Assembly: GCF_001953975.1 (NCBI RefSeq)
Contig: NZ_MBEJ01000069.1
Coordinates: 62,001 to 126,000 of the forward strand
Length of the DNA: 64,000 nt
Direction: 5' to 3'
Source of the DNA: Mycobacterium sp. NS-7484
GTDB lineage: Bacteria; Actinomycetota; Actinomycetes; Mycobacteriales; Mycobacteriaceae
Position 1 is the first letter of the stretch; each line of letters opens with the position of its first letter. Position numbers and translations under genes: made by a program. This document shows positions 32,320 to 41,200 of this stretch, piece by piece. Below the pieces are notes generated by a model, which did not search any database, was not told the origin of the DNA, and worked only from the letters and a program-made list of their open reading frames with translations.

Positions 32320-35317
32320 GCGAAAATGCTTCCTTTTCAGGTCTTTCCATCTGCTCGATCAGTTCGGTGGCGGTGGCGCCACCGAGGATGGTGGCCAGCG
32401 GCACTGATCGGCCGGTGGCCTTTTTGAGCTTCTTACGTAGGTCGATTGCCAACAGCGAGTCGACACCGAGATCCAGCAACGACGCCTCCAGGTCGAGGCC
32501 GGTGGTGTCGGTGAGCTTGAGCACCGCTGCCAGCGCGTTCCGCATGGCACCGGTGGCGTCGGCGGTCTCGGCGGTGTCATCTGCCGCCGCCTCCTCGACG
32601 GTCACCGAAACCGTTGGCTCGGCAGTTCTCCCGAGGAAGGTGCGCAACCGGTCGGCGTCGGCGCTGAACACCAGCGGATCGGCCGGGTAATCCCGCAACC
32701 CGGCCTCCACCGCCAGGTCCGGCGCCATGGCCCGCAGCCCGGACCGCTCGACCCGGCTGACCTCACCGGAATCGATGATTCCGTCCCCCGGCCACAGCCC
32801 CCAACGCACTGCGGTGCACCGACTTCCGGCGGCGCGAAGTTGCCCGGCGAGCGCGTCCAGCAGCCGATTGGCCGCCGAGTACGCGGCGTGGCCGTATCCG
32901 CCCCACAGGCCGGACACCGAGGAGCACAACACGATACGGGCATCGGGGCGCATCGGCCAGACCTCGGTGAGGTTGGCCAGTCCGTTGACCTTGGCCGCGA
33001 ACGTATCCCGCACGCTCGCCCCGGTCAGCTCACTGCCGGGGGCAATCGTCGCAGTTGCGGCTGTGTGGATCACCAGCGACGCCGGGCCGATCGCCGACTG
33101 CGCGACCGTCGCGGCGATCTGTTCCGGATCGGTGAGATCGCAGTGCGGCGCGACGATCTCGGCTCCGAGTCCGGCCAGTGCGGCTATCTGATCGTCGTCG
33201 AGCCCACTGCGGCTGAGCAGCACGATCCGCCGGGCGCCGTGGGCGGCCAGGTGGCGGGCGTAGTGCAATCCCACCGCCCCGGCTCCGCCGGTGATGACCA
33301 CCTCGTCGAAGATTCCCGACTCGGCGTCCCACGACCGCGCCTCGGTGGTGTCGTCACGCATCCCCCGTCGCCACATCGTGTATCCGGAACCGTTGTCCCG
33401 CAACGCGATGTCGTCTTCGTCGGTCAGCATCGCGGTGACTGCCAATGCGCCGGCGGCCGGGTCGAGTGGCATCGCGGGCAGGTCGAGGCGCCGGAAGGTC
33501 TGGTCCGGATGTTCGTAGCCGAGGCTGCGGTGCATCGCGGCCAGTGCGGCAGCCTCGGGACGCGACTGCTCCGCAGCACTCCCCTGCTCAGCACCGACGG
33601 TGACCAGCCACACGTCGCGGGTTCCGGCACTCACCGCGCCGGTGTAGCCGAGCAACCCGTCCTCGACCCGCCGGCTCAAGGCTTCCGCTGCGCGGGACGC
33701 GTCGACGTGATCCGACACCGGCGCCACCACGATCAGCAGATCGGCCTCGGCCGGCGAGACGATCGTGGTCTGGGTGTTTTCGTCGAGCGCACGGCTCAAC
33801 GCCGTCGCCGGCCCCTGATCGCCGGCCAGGTCGAGCACCGCGACACGGCGATGTCCCGGCACGGTACGCATCGGCCACTGCTCCCAGTGCTCCACCGCCA
33901 CCGTCAGCCCGGCTACGGCCGGCAGTGGTTGCGGTGTGGCCCAGAGGTGTTCGGCACGCATCGGGGCGAACGGAAAGTCGCGCAGAGATCGGTCACCGTG
34001 ATTCGGGAGGTCGTCCCAGCGGTAGCCGGGATCGGCCATCGCCACGGTGACGATGTTGGTGCTCAGGCGGTCGGTGATGGGCTCGTCCCGCCGCCCCGAT
34101 CCCACCATCAGGACCGGACCACCGGTGATTTCGGCCTCGTCGAGCAGGTCGCCCATCGCGAACAACAGCGCCGGGTGCGCCGAGAGTTCCACGAATATCC
34201 GGGCTCCGCGGCGCGCCGCCGTCTCGACGGCCCGGTCGAAGCGCACGGTGCTGCGCAGGTTGGTGTACCAGTAGTCGGCGAAACCGGTACCCGCCTCGAC
34301 CACGTCGGCGGTGGCCGAGCCGATGAATTGCACCGCAGACTCGTCGAACTGCCCTGCGGGCAGCATCGATTCGAGCTCGTCGCGGGCGGTGTCCAGCGCG
34401 GTGGTGTGCGCCGGGAACCACATCTCGATTTCCTTGGCAAAGGATCCGCGACCGGTGACGGTCGCCACCGCCGCGGCGACCGCGTCGGTCTCCCCCGACA
34501 CGGCGACCGACGAGCGGGAGTTCACCACCGAGAGCTCGAGCCAACCGGGTGTCTCGGCAACCACTTTCGACGCCTCGTCAACTGTGATGCCGAGTACCGC
34601 GACCCGGTAGGGGCCGGTCAATCGATCGAGCACGGTGGCGCGGGCGATCACCACGGCGACCGCCTCGGGCAGCGTGATCATGCCCGCCACATAGGCGGCC
34701 CCGATCTCACCCAGACTGTGTCCGACCGTGATATCCGGTAGCACCCCGCAGGAACGCCAGACCGCGGCCAGCGCCACACCGTGGACGAACTGGGCGCCCT
34801 GGATCTGCACCTGGGAGAAATCGTTGGTGACCAAATCCGAATTCTGGTCGGCCAGAAGGTAATCCAGCGGAGAGGCGGCGCCGGCGGCATCGAACTCGGC
34901 GGCGCACTTGTCCACCTCGGCCCGGTAGATGGGCAGCCGGTCATAGGCCTGCACCCCCATCGAGGGCCACTGGCTGCCCTGGCCCGGGAACACGAAGGCA
35001 ATGCGCGCACTCGCGCCCGGTGCCGTCGGACCGCCCGGCGCCCGGGTCACGAGCGGATGCTCGGCGCCCTCGGCCAGCGCCCCGAGACCCGATGCCAGCT
35101 CGTCGCGGTCGGCAGCCCGGATCATGGCCCGGTGCCGGCGCAGGCGCCGCGTCGACAGCGTCGTGGCGGCAACGTCGACTGGGCTCACGTCCGGACGGGT
35201 GTCCAGATAACGCAGGATCGCCGCGGCGTCGGTACCGAGAAGATCCTCGGTGTGCGCACTGAGCAGAACAGGAGTGCGGGTGTCGGGAAAGGCGATTCGC
35301 TCGCGGGCTTCACTCAT
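32312..35317 (-). CDS. mbtD: Mycobactin PKS MbtD (AT-KR-ACP)
   Basis: A 1001-residue polyketide synthase that, with the separate ketosynthase MbtC, makes the 3-hydroxybutyrate-type extender linking the two lysines. The acyltransferase has VFPGQGSQWPSMG and TVGHSLGEIGAAY near residue 200; its usual HAFH position reads PAHT. The ketoreductase has VVITGGAGAVGLHYARHL near 680 and the Ser/Tyr/Asn set in CSSVSGLWGGYGHAAYSAAN. The ACP Ser is in LLDLGVDSLLAIDL near 950. The start overlaps mbtC by 4 nt. Confidence 0.92.
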   Translation of the reverse strand: MSEARERIAFPDTRTPVLLSAHTEDLLGTDAAAILRYLDTRPDVSPVDVAATTLSTRRLRRHRAMIRAADRDELASGLGALAEGAEHPLVTRAPGGPTAPGASARIAFVFPGQGSQWPSMGVQAYDRLPIYRAEVDKCAAEFDAAGAASPLDYLLADQNSDLVTNDFSQVQIQGAQFVHGVALAAVWRSCGVLPDITVGHSLGEIGAAYVAGMITLPEAVAVVIARATVLDRLTGPYRVAVLGITVDEASKVVAETPGWLELSVVNSRSSVAVSGETDAVAAAVATVTGRGSFAKEIEMWFPAHTTALDTARDELESMLPAGQFDESAVQFIGSATADVVEAGTGFADYWYTNLRSTVRFDRAVETAARRGARIFVELSAHPALLFAMGDLLDEAEITGGPVLMVGSGRRDEPITDRLSTNIVTVAMADPGYRWDDLPNHGDRSLRDFPFAPMRAEHLWATPQPLPAVAGLTVAVEHWEQWPMRTVPGHRRVAVLDLAGDQGPATALSRALDENTQTTIVSPAEADLLIVVAPVSDHVDASRAAEALSRRVEDGLLGYTGAVSAGTRDVWLVTVGAEQGSAAEQSRPEAAALAAMHRSLGYEHPDQTFRRLDLPAMPLDPAAGALAVTAMLTDEDDIALRDNGSGYTMWRRGMRDDTTEARSWDAESGIFDEVVITGGAGAVGLHYARHLAAHGARRIVLLSRSGLDDDQIAALAGLGAEIVAPHCDLTDPEQIAATVAQSAIGPASLVIHTAATATIAPGSELTGASVRDTFAAKVNGLANLTEVWPMRPDARIVLCSSVSGLWGGYGHAAYSAANRLLDALAGQLRAAGSRCTAVRWGLWPGDGIIDSGEVSRVERSGLRAMAPDLAVEAGLRDYPADPLVFSADADRLRTFLGRTAEPTVSVTVEEAAADDTAETADATGAMRNALAAVLKLTDTTGLDLEASLLDLGVDSLLAIDLRKKLKKATGRSVPLATILGGATATELIEQMERPEKEAFSRD

Positions 35318-36657
35318 GCGGCGGCCTCGGGGACATCGGCGGTGTCGGGAACCGAGACGATCGCGTGGGCATTCGTCCCGCTCATACCGAAGGCCGAGAC
35401 TGCAGCGATGCGCCGGCCGTCGACCGCGGGCCAGTGGGTCAGCTTGGTGGCCAGCCGCAAACCTTGAGCATCCCAGTCGATCTCGCGACTGACCTCATCG
35501 ACGTGCAGGGTGGCCGGGATGGCAGCGCGCTCAGCGGCCAGGATCACCTTGGCCAGGCCGAGCCCGCCGGCGGCGGCCTGTGCGTGCCCCACGTTCGATT
35601 TCACCGAGCCCAACAGCGCACCCGTGCCGGGTGCCGTGGCTCCGTAAGTCTGTGCCAGCGAACGCAATTCGGTACGGTCTCCGAGCCTGGTGCCGGTGCC
35701 GTGGCCCTCGATCATCCCGACGTCCTCCGGGCGTACCCCGGCCTGCTCGATCGCCTTGGCGAACAACCGCTGCTGAGCGCTGCCGCTGGGGGCGGTGAGC
35801 CCGGTGGTCCGTCCGTCCTGGTTCACCGCGGTGGCGCGGATCTCGGCCCGGATACGTCGGCCGTCCCGCAGCGCTGCGGATCTGCGTTGCAGCACGAACA
35901 TCGCCGCACCCTCGGCCCACACCGTCCCGCTGGCATGGGCGCTGTAGGGACGGCAGTGCCCGTCGTCGGAGAGTGCGTGTTGCTTGGAGAACTCGACGAA
36001 GTAGCCGGGGCTGCCCATCACGCACACGCCGCCGGTCAGCGCCATGTCGCAGTCCCCCGCCCGCACCGCGCCGACCGCGGTGTGGAATGCGGTCAACGCC
36101 GACGAGCAGGAGGTGTCGACGGTCAGCGCCGGACCGCACAAATCCAGGGTGTAGGCGATACGGCCGGAGATCACCCCGAGGGAGGTGCCGGTGATGAGAT
36201 GACCGCTGTGGTGCGAGAACTCCGACAGCGGCGGGCCGTACTCCAAACCCGATGCCCCGACGTAGCAGCCGACGTCGTGTCCGGCCAGATCGTCGGGGTT
36301 GATGCCGCTGTTCTCCAGGGCACGCCAGGCCAGGCGTAGACCGATGCGTTGCTGCGGATCCATCGCGACGGCTTCGCGCGGCGAGATGCCGAAGAATGCC
36401 GGGTCGAATGTCGCTGCGCTGGAAAGGAACCCACCGAGATCATGGATGCGTTTGAACCCGTCGCGACGTGATCCCTGGAGCAGCTCGCGCACCGGCCAGC
36501 CGCGATCGGTGGGGAACCGGCTCAACGCCTCACGCTGTTCGGCCAACAACGCCCAGTAGCCGTCGGCCGTGTCGATCCCGCCGGGAGCCTCCAGCGACAT
36601 CCCCACGATCACCACCGGATCGGCGATGTCGACGGGTCTCTGCCCGCTAGAGCTCAT
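35314..36657 (-). CDS. mbtC: Mycobactin ketosynthase MbtC
   Basis: Stand-alone 447-residue ketosynthase that elongates the peptidyl chain by one acetate unit together with MbtD. The catalytic triad is complete: Cys in VDTSCSSALTAFH near residue 181, His in EGHGTGTRLGD near 317, His in NVGHAQAAAG near 354. The N-terminus (VIVGMSLEAPGGIDTADGYW) and QQRIGLRLAWRALE are standard. It overlaps the upstream thioesterase by 11 nt and mbtD by 4 nt. Confidence 0.94.
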   Translation of the reverse strand: MSSSGQRPVDIADPVVIVGMSLEAPGGIDTADGYWALLAEQREALSRFPTDRGWPVRELLQGSRRDGFKRIHDLGGFLSSAATFDPAFFGISPREAVAMDPQQRIGLRLAWRALENSGINPDDLAGHDVGCYVGASGLEYGPPLSEFSHHSGHLITGTSLGVISGRIAYTLDLCGPALTVDTSCSSALTAFHTAVGAVRAGDCDMALTGGVCVMGSPGYFVEFSKQHALSDDGHCRPYSAHASGTVWAEGAAMFVLQRRSAALRDGRRIRAEIRATAVNQDGRTTGLTAPSGSAQQRLFAKAIEQAGVRPEDVGMIEGHGTGTRLGDRTELRSLAQTYGATAPGTGALLGSVKSNVGHAQAAAGGLGLAKVILAAERAAIPATLHVDEVSREIDWDAQGLRLATKLTHWPAVDGRRIAAVSAFGMSGTNAHAIVSVPDTADVPEAAA

Positions 36658-37393
36658 TGACCAGCTCCGCCACGTCCTCGAGCTGGGAGTTGAGATAGAA
36701 ATGGCCGCCGTCGAACATCGAGCAGGTGTAGGCGCCCGTGGTGTGGGTTTCCCAGCGTCGCAACATGTCCTCGCTGATGCGGTGGTCGCGGTCCCCGCCC
36801 AGGGCGTAGATATCCGCGGCGATGGTCACATCCTCGGCGCAGGCGTAGCGGTTGAACGCCGCGTAGTCGGCCCGCACCGCCATCAGCAGCAACTCGACGA
36901 AATCCTCGTCGGCGAGCAGTGCCTCGTCGGTACCGCCGAGATCGACCATCTCGGCAAGAATCTCGGATTCGGCCATCGGGAGTGCGGGCGCGGCCGCCAC
37001 CGCCGACGGCGCCTCGCTGGCCGAGACCCACACGGCGTCGATCGCCACACCGCGGCGTTCGGCGATGCGGGCGAACTCGAAGGCCACCACTGCACCCATG
37101 CAGTGCCCGAACAGCCGCAGTGACCCGATACCGGCCCAGTCACCGGCGTCGAAGAGGTCCTTGGCGAGTTCGGGGACCGTCGGCGGCGCCGGATGGGTCA
37201 ACCGGTCGCCGCGTTGCGGGTACTGCATGACGTAGGCGTCGGACCCAGCGGCGGCCAGCGCCATCCCGAATCCGCGGTAGGCCAGTGCCGCTCCCCCGGC
37301 GTGCGGGAATACCAGTGTGGCTGTTGAACTTTCGGCCCCCGGGTAGCGCTTCACCCAGGGCTTGACGGTGATCTGGGTATCCGGCCCGGTCAC
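36647..37393 (-). CDS. Stand-alone thioesterase of the mycobactin operon, Cys nucleophile
   Basis: A 248-residue alpha/beta-hydrolase of the type II thioesterase class that clears stalled or wrong acyl groups from carrier proteins, or stands in for the thioesterase domain found at the C-terminus of M. tuberculosis MbtB. The family opening VFPHAGGAALAYRGF and the late His (SMFDGGHFYL) are present. The nucleophile elbow reads LFGHCMGAVVAFEF, so Cys (TGC) replaces the usual Ser. An Asp in YALGGDRDHRI would complete the triad. It overlaps mbtC by 11 nt and the upstream truncated adenylation protein by 4 nt. Names such as mbtT have been used for such genes; I leave it unnamed. Confidence 0.85.
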   Translation of the reverse strand: MTGPDTQITVKPWVKRYPGAESSTATLVFPHAGGAALAYRGFGMALAAAGSDAYVMQYPQRGDRLTHPAPPTVPELAKDLFDAGDWAGIGSLRLFGHCMGAVVAFEFARIAERRGVAIDAVWVSASEAPSAVAAAPALPMAESEILAEMVDLGGTDEALLADEDFVELLLMAVRADYAAFNRYACAEDVTIAADIYALGGDRDHRISEDMLRRWETHTTGAYTCSMFDGGHFYLNSQLEDVAELVNEL

Positions 37394-38169
37394 GATGGCA
37401 CGGCGGTGTCGAGCGCGGCCACCGCATCCCGACGCCGCGCCGCGCGCACGAAGCCGTTGCTCCGCGGCTCGAGATCGCGGCGCGGCACGTCTCCGGCGAC
37501 GACGATGCCCGCCCCGGCGGTCAGCGCCACCATCACCATCAGGAGCGGATCCGCGACCTCGGACGGCGAAAAGGCTCCGATGCGGTCATCGCCGGTGACA
37601 CCGAGCGTGCCGATGAGTTCGGCGACGGCCGCGCGAGCGGCGGCATGGGTCATCGGAGCGTCGGCCGCCGTGTCGACGGACGTCAGGAAGGCGGCATCGT
37701 CCGGGGACGAACTCAACGGGGAGACGTCGCACCCATACGCACCGATCCGCAACGCTTCCGAGACGGTGAGCGCGGGCAGCCAGTTCGGCGGCCCGTCACC
37801 GGTGAACAGCGCCATCCGGACACCGGCGCGCTCCAACACCCGCTCGGCCGGCTCGAGAACGTCGACCGGTACGCATACCCCACCGGCGGCCAGGATTCCG
37901 AGCGTCGCGATCACCGTGTCGATGTCGGCGCAGAAGCCGGCAGAGCCGATCACGGCCACCCGGTCACCGGGACGCACCCCGGCCACCGCGAGGGCGCCTG
38001 ACACCGCGAGCGCCTGCTCACGCAGTTGTCCGTAGCTCAGACGCGTCGTCGGCCCGTACACCGCCACGTCGTCGGGAGCGGCCTGCGCGTGGGCGAAAAA
38101 CCCCTGGTGCAGCGGTTCGACCGGTCCCACGTGCGTGATCTCTGTAGTCGTTCGACTTACTGCGTCCAC
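37390..38169 (-). CDS. Truncated adenylation-domain protein, first gene of the mbtC-H operon
   Basis: A 259-residue protein that covers only the front half of an NRPS adenylation domain. Its first part follows the MbtB adenylation domain closely (PLHQGFFAHAQAAPDDVAVY, RLSYGQLREQALAVSGAL, VCVPVDVLEPAERVLERAG). Where MbtB has the ATP-binding TSGSTGEPKG, this protein has AAFLTSVDTAADAPMTH, so ATP binding is unlikely, and everything from the A5 motif on is gone. It nevertheless has a strong ribosome-binding site (AGGAGG six nt before the GTG), IdeR-like boxes just upstream and no stop codons, so it is expressed rather than plainly dead. A protein-interaction or regulatory role, or a decayed domain that once bridged MbtB and the thioesterase, are both possible. 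Not known to me from the M. tuberculosis cluster. Confidence 0.75.
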   Translation of the reverse strand: MDAVSRTTTEITHVGPVEPLHQGFFAHAQAAPDDVAVYGPTTRLSYGQLREQALAVSGALAVAGVRPGDRVAVIGSAGFCADIDTVIATLGILAAGGVCVPVDVLEPAERVLERAGVRMALFTGDGPPNWLPALTVSEALRIGAYGCDVSPLSSSPDDAAFLTSVDTAADAPMTHAAARAAVAELIGTLGVTGDDRIGAFSPSEVADPLLMVMVALTAGAGIVVAGDVPRRDLEPRSNGFVRAARRRDAVAALDTAVPS

Positions 38170-38184
38170 AACGACCTCCTGACG

Positions 38185-38203
38185 ATAAGCAAGCCTGCCC
38201 TAA
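38185..38203 (-). promoter_or_regulatory. IdeR-like iron box A of the mbtC-H operon
   Basis: On the minus strand it reads TTAGGGCAGGCTTGCTTAT, 13 of 19 against the iron box TTAGGTTAGGCTAACCTAA, with both inner half-sites recognisable. It lies 15 nt before the start of the truncated adenylation gene. Confidence 0.65.
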
Positions 38204-38204
38204 C

Positions 38205-38223
38205 TGAAGTAACTCTAACCTTA
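38205..38223 (-). promoter_or_regulatory. IdeR-like iron box B, abutting the mbtB stop
   Basis: On the minus strand it reads TAAGGTTAGAGTTACTTCA, 13 of 19 against the iron box. It starts 20 bp from box A and includes the mbtB stop codon, so a second iron-regulated promoter inside the locus is likely. Confidence 0.55.
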
Positions 38224-41200
38224 GTTGCCGAACGCCGGTTCTGGGGATGTGCGTCCCAACTCGGACGCAACTTCGGCGCTGTCCATGCCGCTGACCTCCA
38301 GGTACAGCTCGGACACCAGCTGAAGACGGTCTGACCCGGCTTCCCTTGCGGTCAACAGCGCGGCCATGGCCGCGACGGTGCGAGCCGCGAAGATGTCGGC
38401 GACCATCACCGTCGAGGTGTCCAACCAGTCGCGGATTCGGGCCACGAGCTGGGTGCCCAGCACCGAGTCCCCACCGAGGGCGAAGAAATCGTCGTCGACA
38501 CCCACGCCGGTCTGCCCCAGGACGTCTCCGACGATCCCGCACAGGGCCGTTTCCAGTGGGTCCGACGGCTCCCGGTATGCCCTCGTCTCGGGTGCCCCGA
38601 GCGCAGCCAGCATCCGGATCGCCGCCTTGCGGTCGGTCTTGCCCCGGGCGTATGGGAGCTGATCGGCGATCAGCAGGACCTGAGGAATCATGTGGGCGGG
38701 GACCAGCTCGGCCATCGCCGCGACCACCGCCTCCTGATCCAGGCCCCCGTCCGCACCGGCCCGATCGGCCCGGACCACCGCTCCCAGCAGATCGTGGCCT
38801 CCGTCGACGGGTACCAGCACCGCCACCGCCGCATCGACGCCCGGGACGCGGCACAGCGCGGCCTCGACCTCGCCGAGTTCGATGCGGAAGCCGCTGACCT
38901 TGATCCGGTGATCGGCCCGGCCGACGAACTCCAGCGTCCCGTCGGGCCAGGACCGCACCAGGTCCCCGGTGCGGTACCAGCGCCGCCCGTCGTGTTCGAC
39001 GAAGCGTTCGGCAGTCAGGTCGGGCCGCCCGCGGTACCCGCGGGCGATACCCCGCCCACCGACCCACAGCTCGCCCGGAACCCAGTCGGGGCAGTCCTCA
39101 CCCCGCGCGTCGACCACCCGGCAGCAGTTGTTGGGCAGCGGTACCCCGAACGGCACCGCGGTCCAATGCGCGGGCAGGGCGTCGTCGTCGAACCCGACTT
39201 CGAAGATGGTGTTGTGCGTCGCGGTCTCGGTGGCCCCGCCGAGCCCGGCGAACCGCACCCGCGGTGACGCGGCCCGCAATGCGCGCACCAGGTCCGGACG
39301 CACCCAGTCACCGCCGGTGGGCACCACGCGCAACGAGGACAAGGGACCGGCGCCTGTGTCGGATGCGCCGGCTCCGCCGGCGGTGCCAGATGCGCCGGCT
39401 CCGCCGGCGGCGACCAGCATCTCCAGCCAGCCCGTCAGGAAGTGCAGAACCGTGACTTGGTGCTCGTCGATCAGCCTGACCCAGACGTCCGGATCCCGGC
39501 GGTCCCCCTCGTCGACGACCACCATCGAACCACCCGAGCGCAGGGTCCCGTAGACGTCGATCACCGACAGGTCGCATTCCAGGTGCGACAACGCCAGACA
39601 GCGATCGGCCGGGCCGATGCCGAAATGATCGTTGATGAACTCGATGGTGTTCATCGCCGCGTCGTGGGTGATCTCGACGCCCTTGGGCTCGCCGGTGGAA
39701 CCCGAGGTGAACAATACGTAGGCCAGATCCGACGGCTCGACCTCAACGGGAACGAAATGCGTTGGGTCACCGATGATCTCGGCGTCGGCCACGGTCAGGT
39801 GCGGCAGGTGGGGATGGTCGTCCCCCGCCCCGCAGATCAGCGCGAAGTCCACGCCACCGGTATGCAGGATGCGCTCGGCACGATCCGCGGGCTGATCCAC
39901 CCCGACCGGCAGATACGCGGCGCCGACCATCGAGATGGCCAGCAGCGCGATGACCTGTTCGACGCTCTTGGGGCCCAGCACCGCGACCACCTCACCGCGG
40001 CACACACCGCGGGACTGCAGCGCAGCCGCGACGGCCAGCACCTTGTCCTGCAGCTCGCCGTAGCTGAGGTTGCCGGCACTGCAGAACACCGCGGGCGCGT
40101 CGGGCGTGGCTGCGGCGTTGGTGCGGAATCCGGTGTGCAGCACGTCGCCGCTGGGAGTCGAGACCGATCCGTTGAGCTCGGCCCGCACCTGGCGTTGCTG
40201 CTCGGAGATCGCCGGCGGGTCGGCGGTATCCCAGGCCGCGTCATCGGCGGCCAGGCGACGCAGTTCGGCGAGGTGGTAGGCGAACATGGCCTCGGCAACA
40301 CCGGGCCGGAAGGCCTCGGTCCGTACGTCCCAGTTGATCATCAGGCCCTCGGCCAGCGGGGTCGCCTGGGCATCGATGAGCACCTGGGGGCCCTGCGAGA
40401 TGGTCCACACCGGGGCCCCGAACTGATCGGTGACATCACCGGCGAACAGGTCACCCAGGCCGAGGGCACTGGTGTAGACGATGGTGGCCAACGTCTGGCT
40501 GCCGCGGTGGCGGCTCATGTCACGCAGCACGTCGAGCCCGGACACCGACGAATGCGCGGCCGTGGCGTGCAGGGTCTCCTGCACCACCCGAGCCCGTTCG
40601 GTGGCCGTTGCGGCCCCGGTCAAGTCGATGTCGAGCAACAGTGACGAGGTGAAGTCACCGACAAGCTTGTCCACGTCGGGGTGATAGGGCTCGCGGCCGA
40701 ACATCGGCAGGTTGAGCAAGAACCGCGACTGCGTCGACCAGTGCGCCAGCGCGTTCGCATACGACGCACCGACCGCCATGGCCGGGGTGATGCCACGTCG
40801 ATGCGCCGCGGCGAACAGTGCGTCGCGCGTCGGCACGTCGAGGATCTCCCACAGCCGGATACTGCGGTGCGGGTTGCGCTGATCGGACAACGGAACCAGC
40901 GGCAGTGCAGGCGGATCCGGCAGATCCGGCACCCGCTCGCCCCACCACTGCACGTCCTGTTGCGACGGTGGGGGCGCCGTGGCGGTCAGCCGGGCCCGGT
41001 ACTCGCGGTAGGTGTAGCCCAACTCGGGCAGGTCGGCACCGCGGTAGAGCGCGGCCAGGTCGGCCATGAAATTGCGGTAACTCACCGCATCCGCGCACTG
41101 CATGTCCATATCGACATGGAGGCGTGTGCGTCCGCCGGGCAGCAGCGACAGGCTCAGCTGTAGCACCTCGTCGTGCAGCATCTGGTGGGATTTGGACTCC

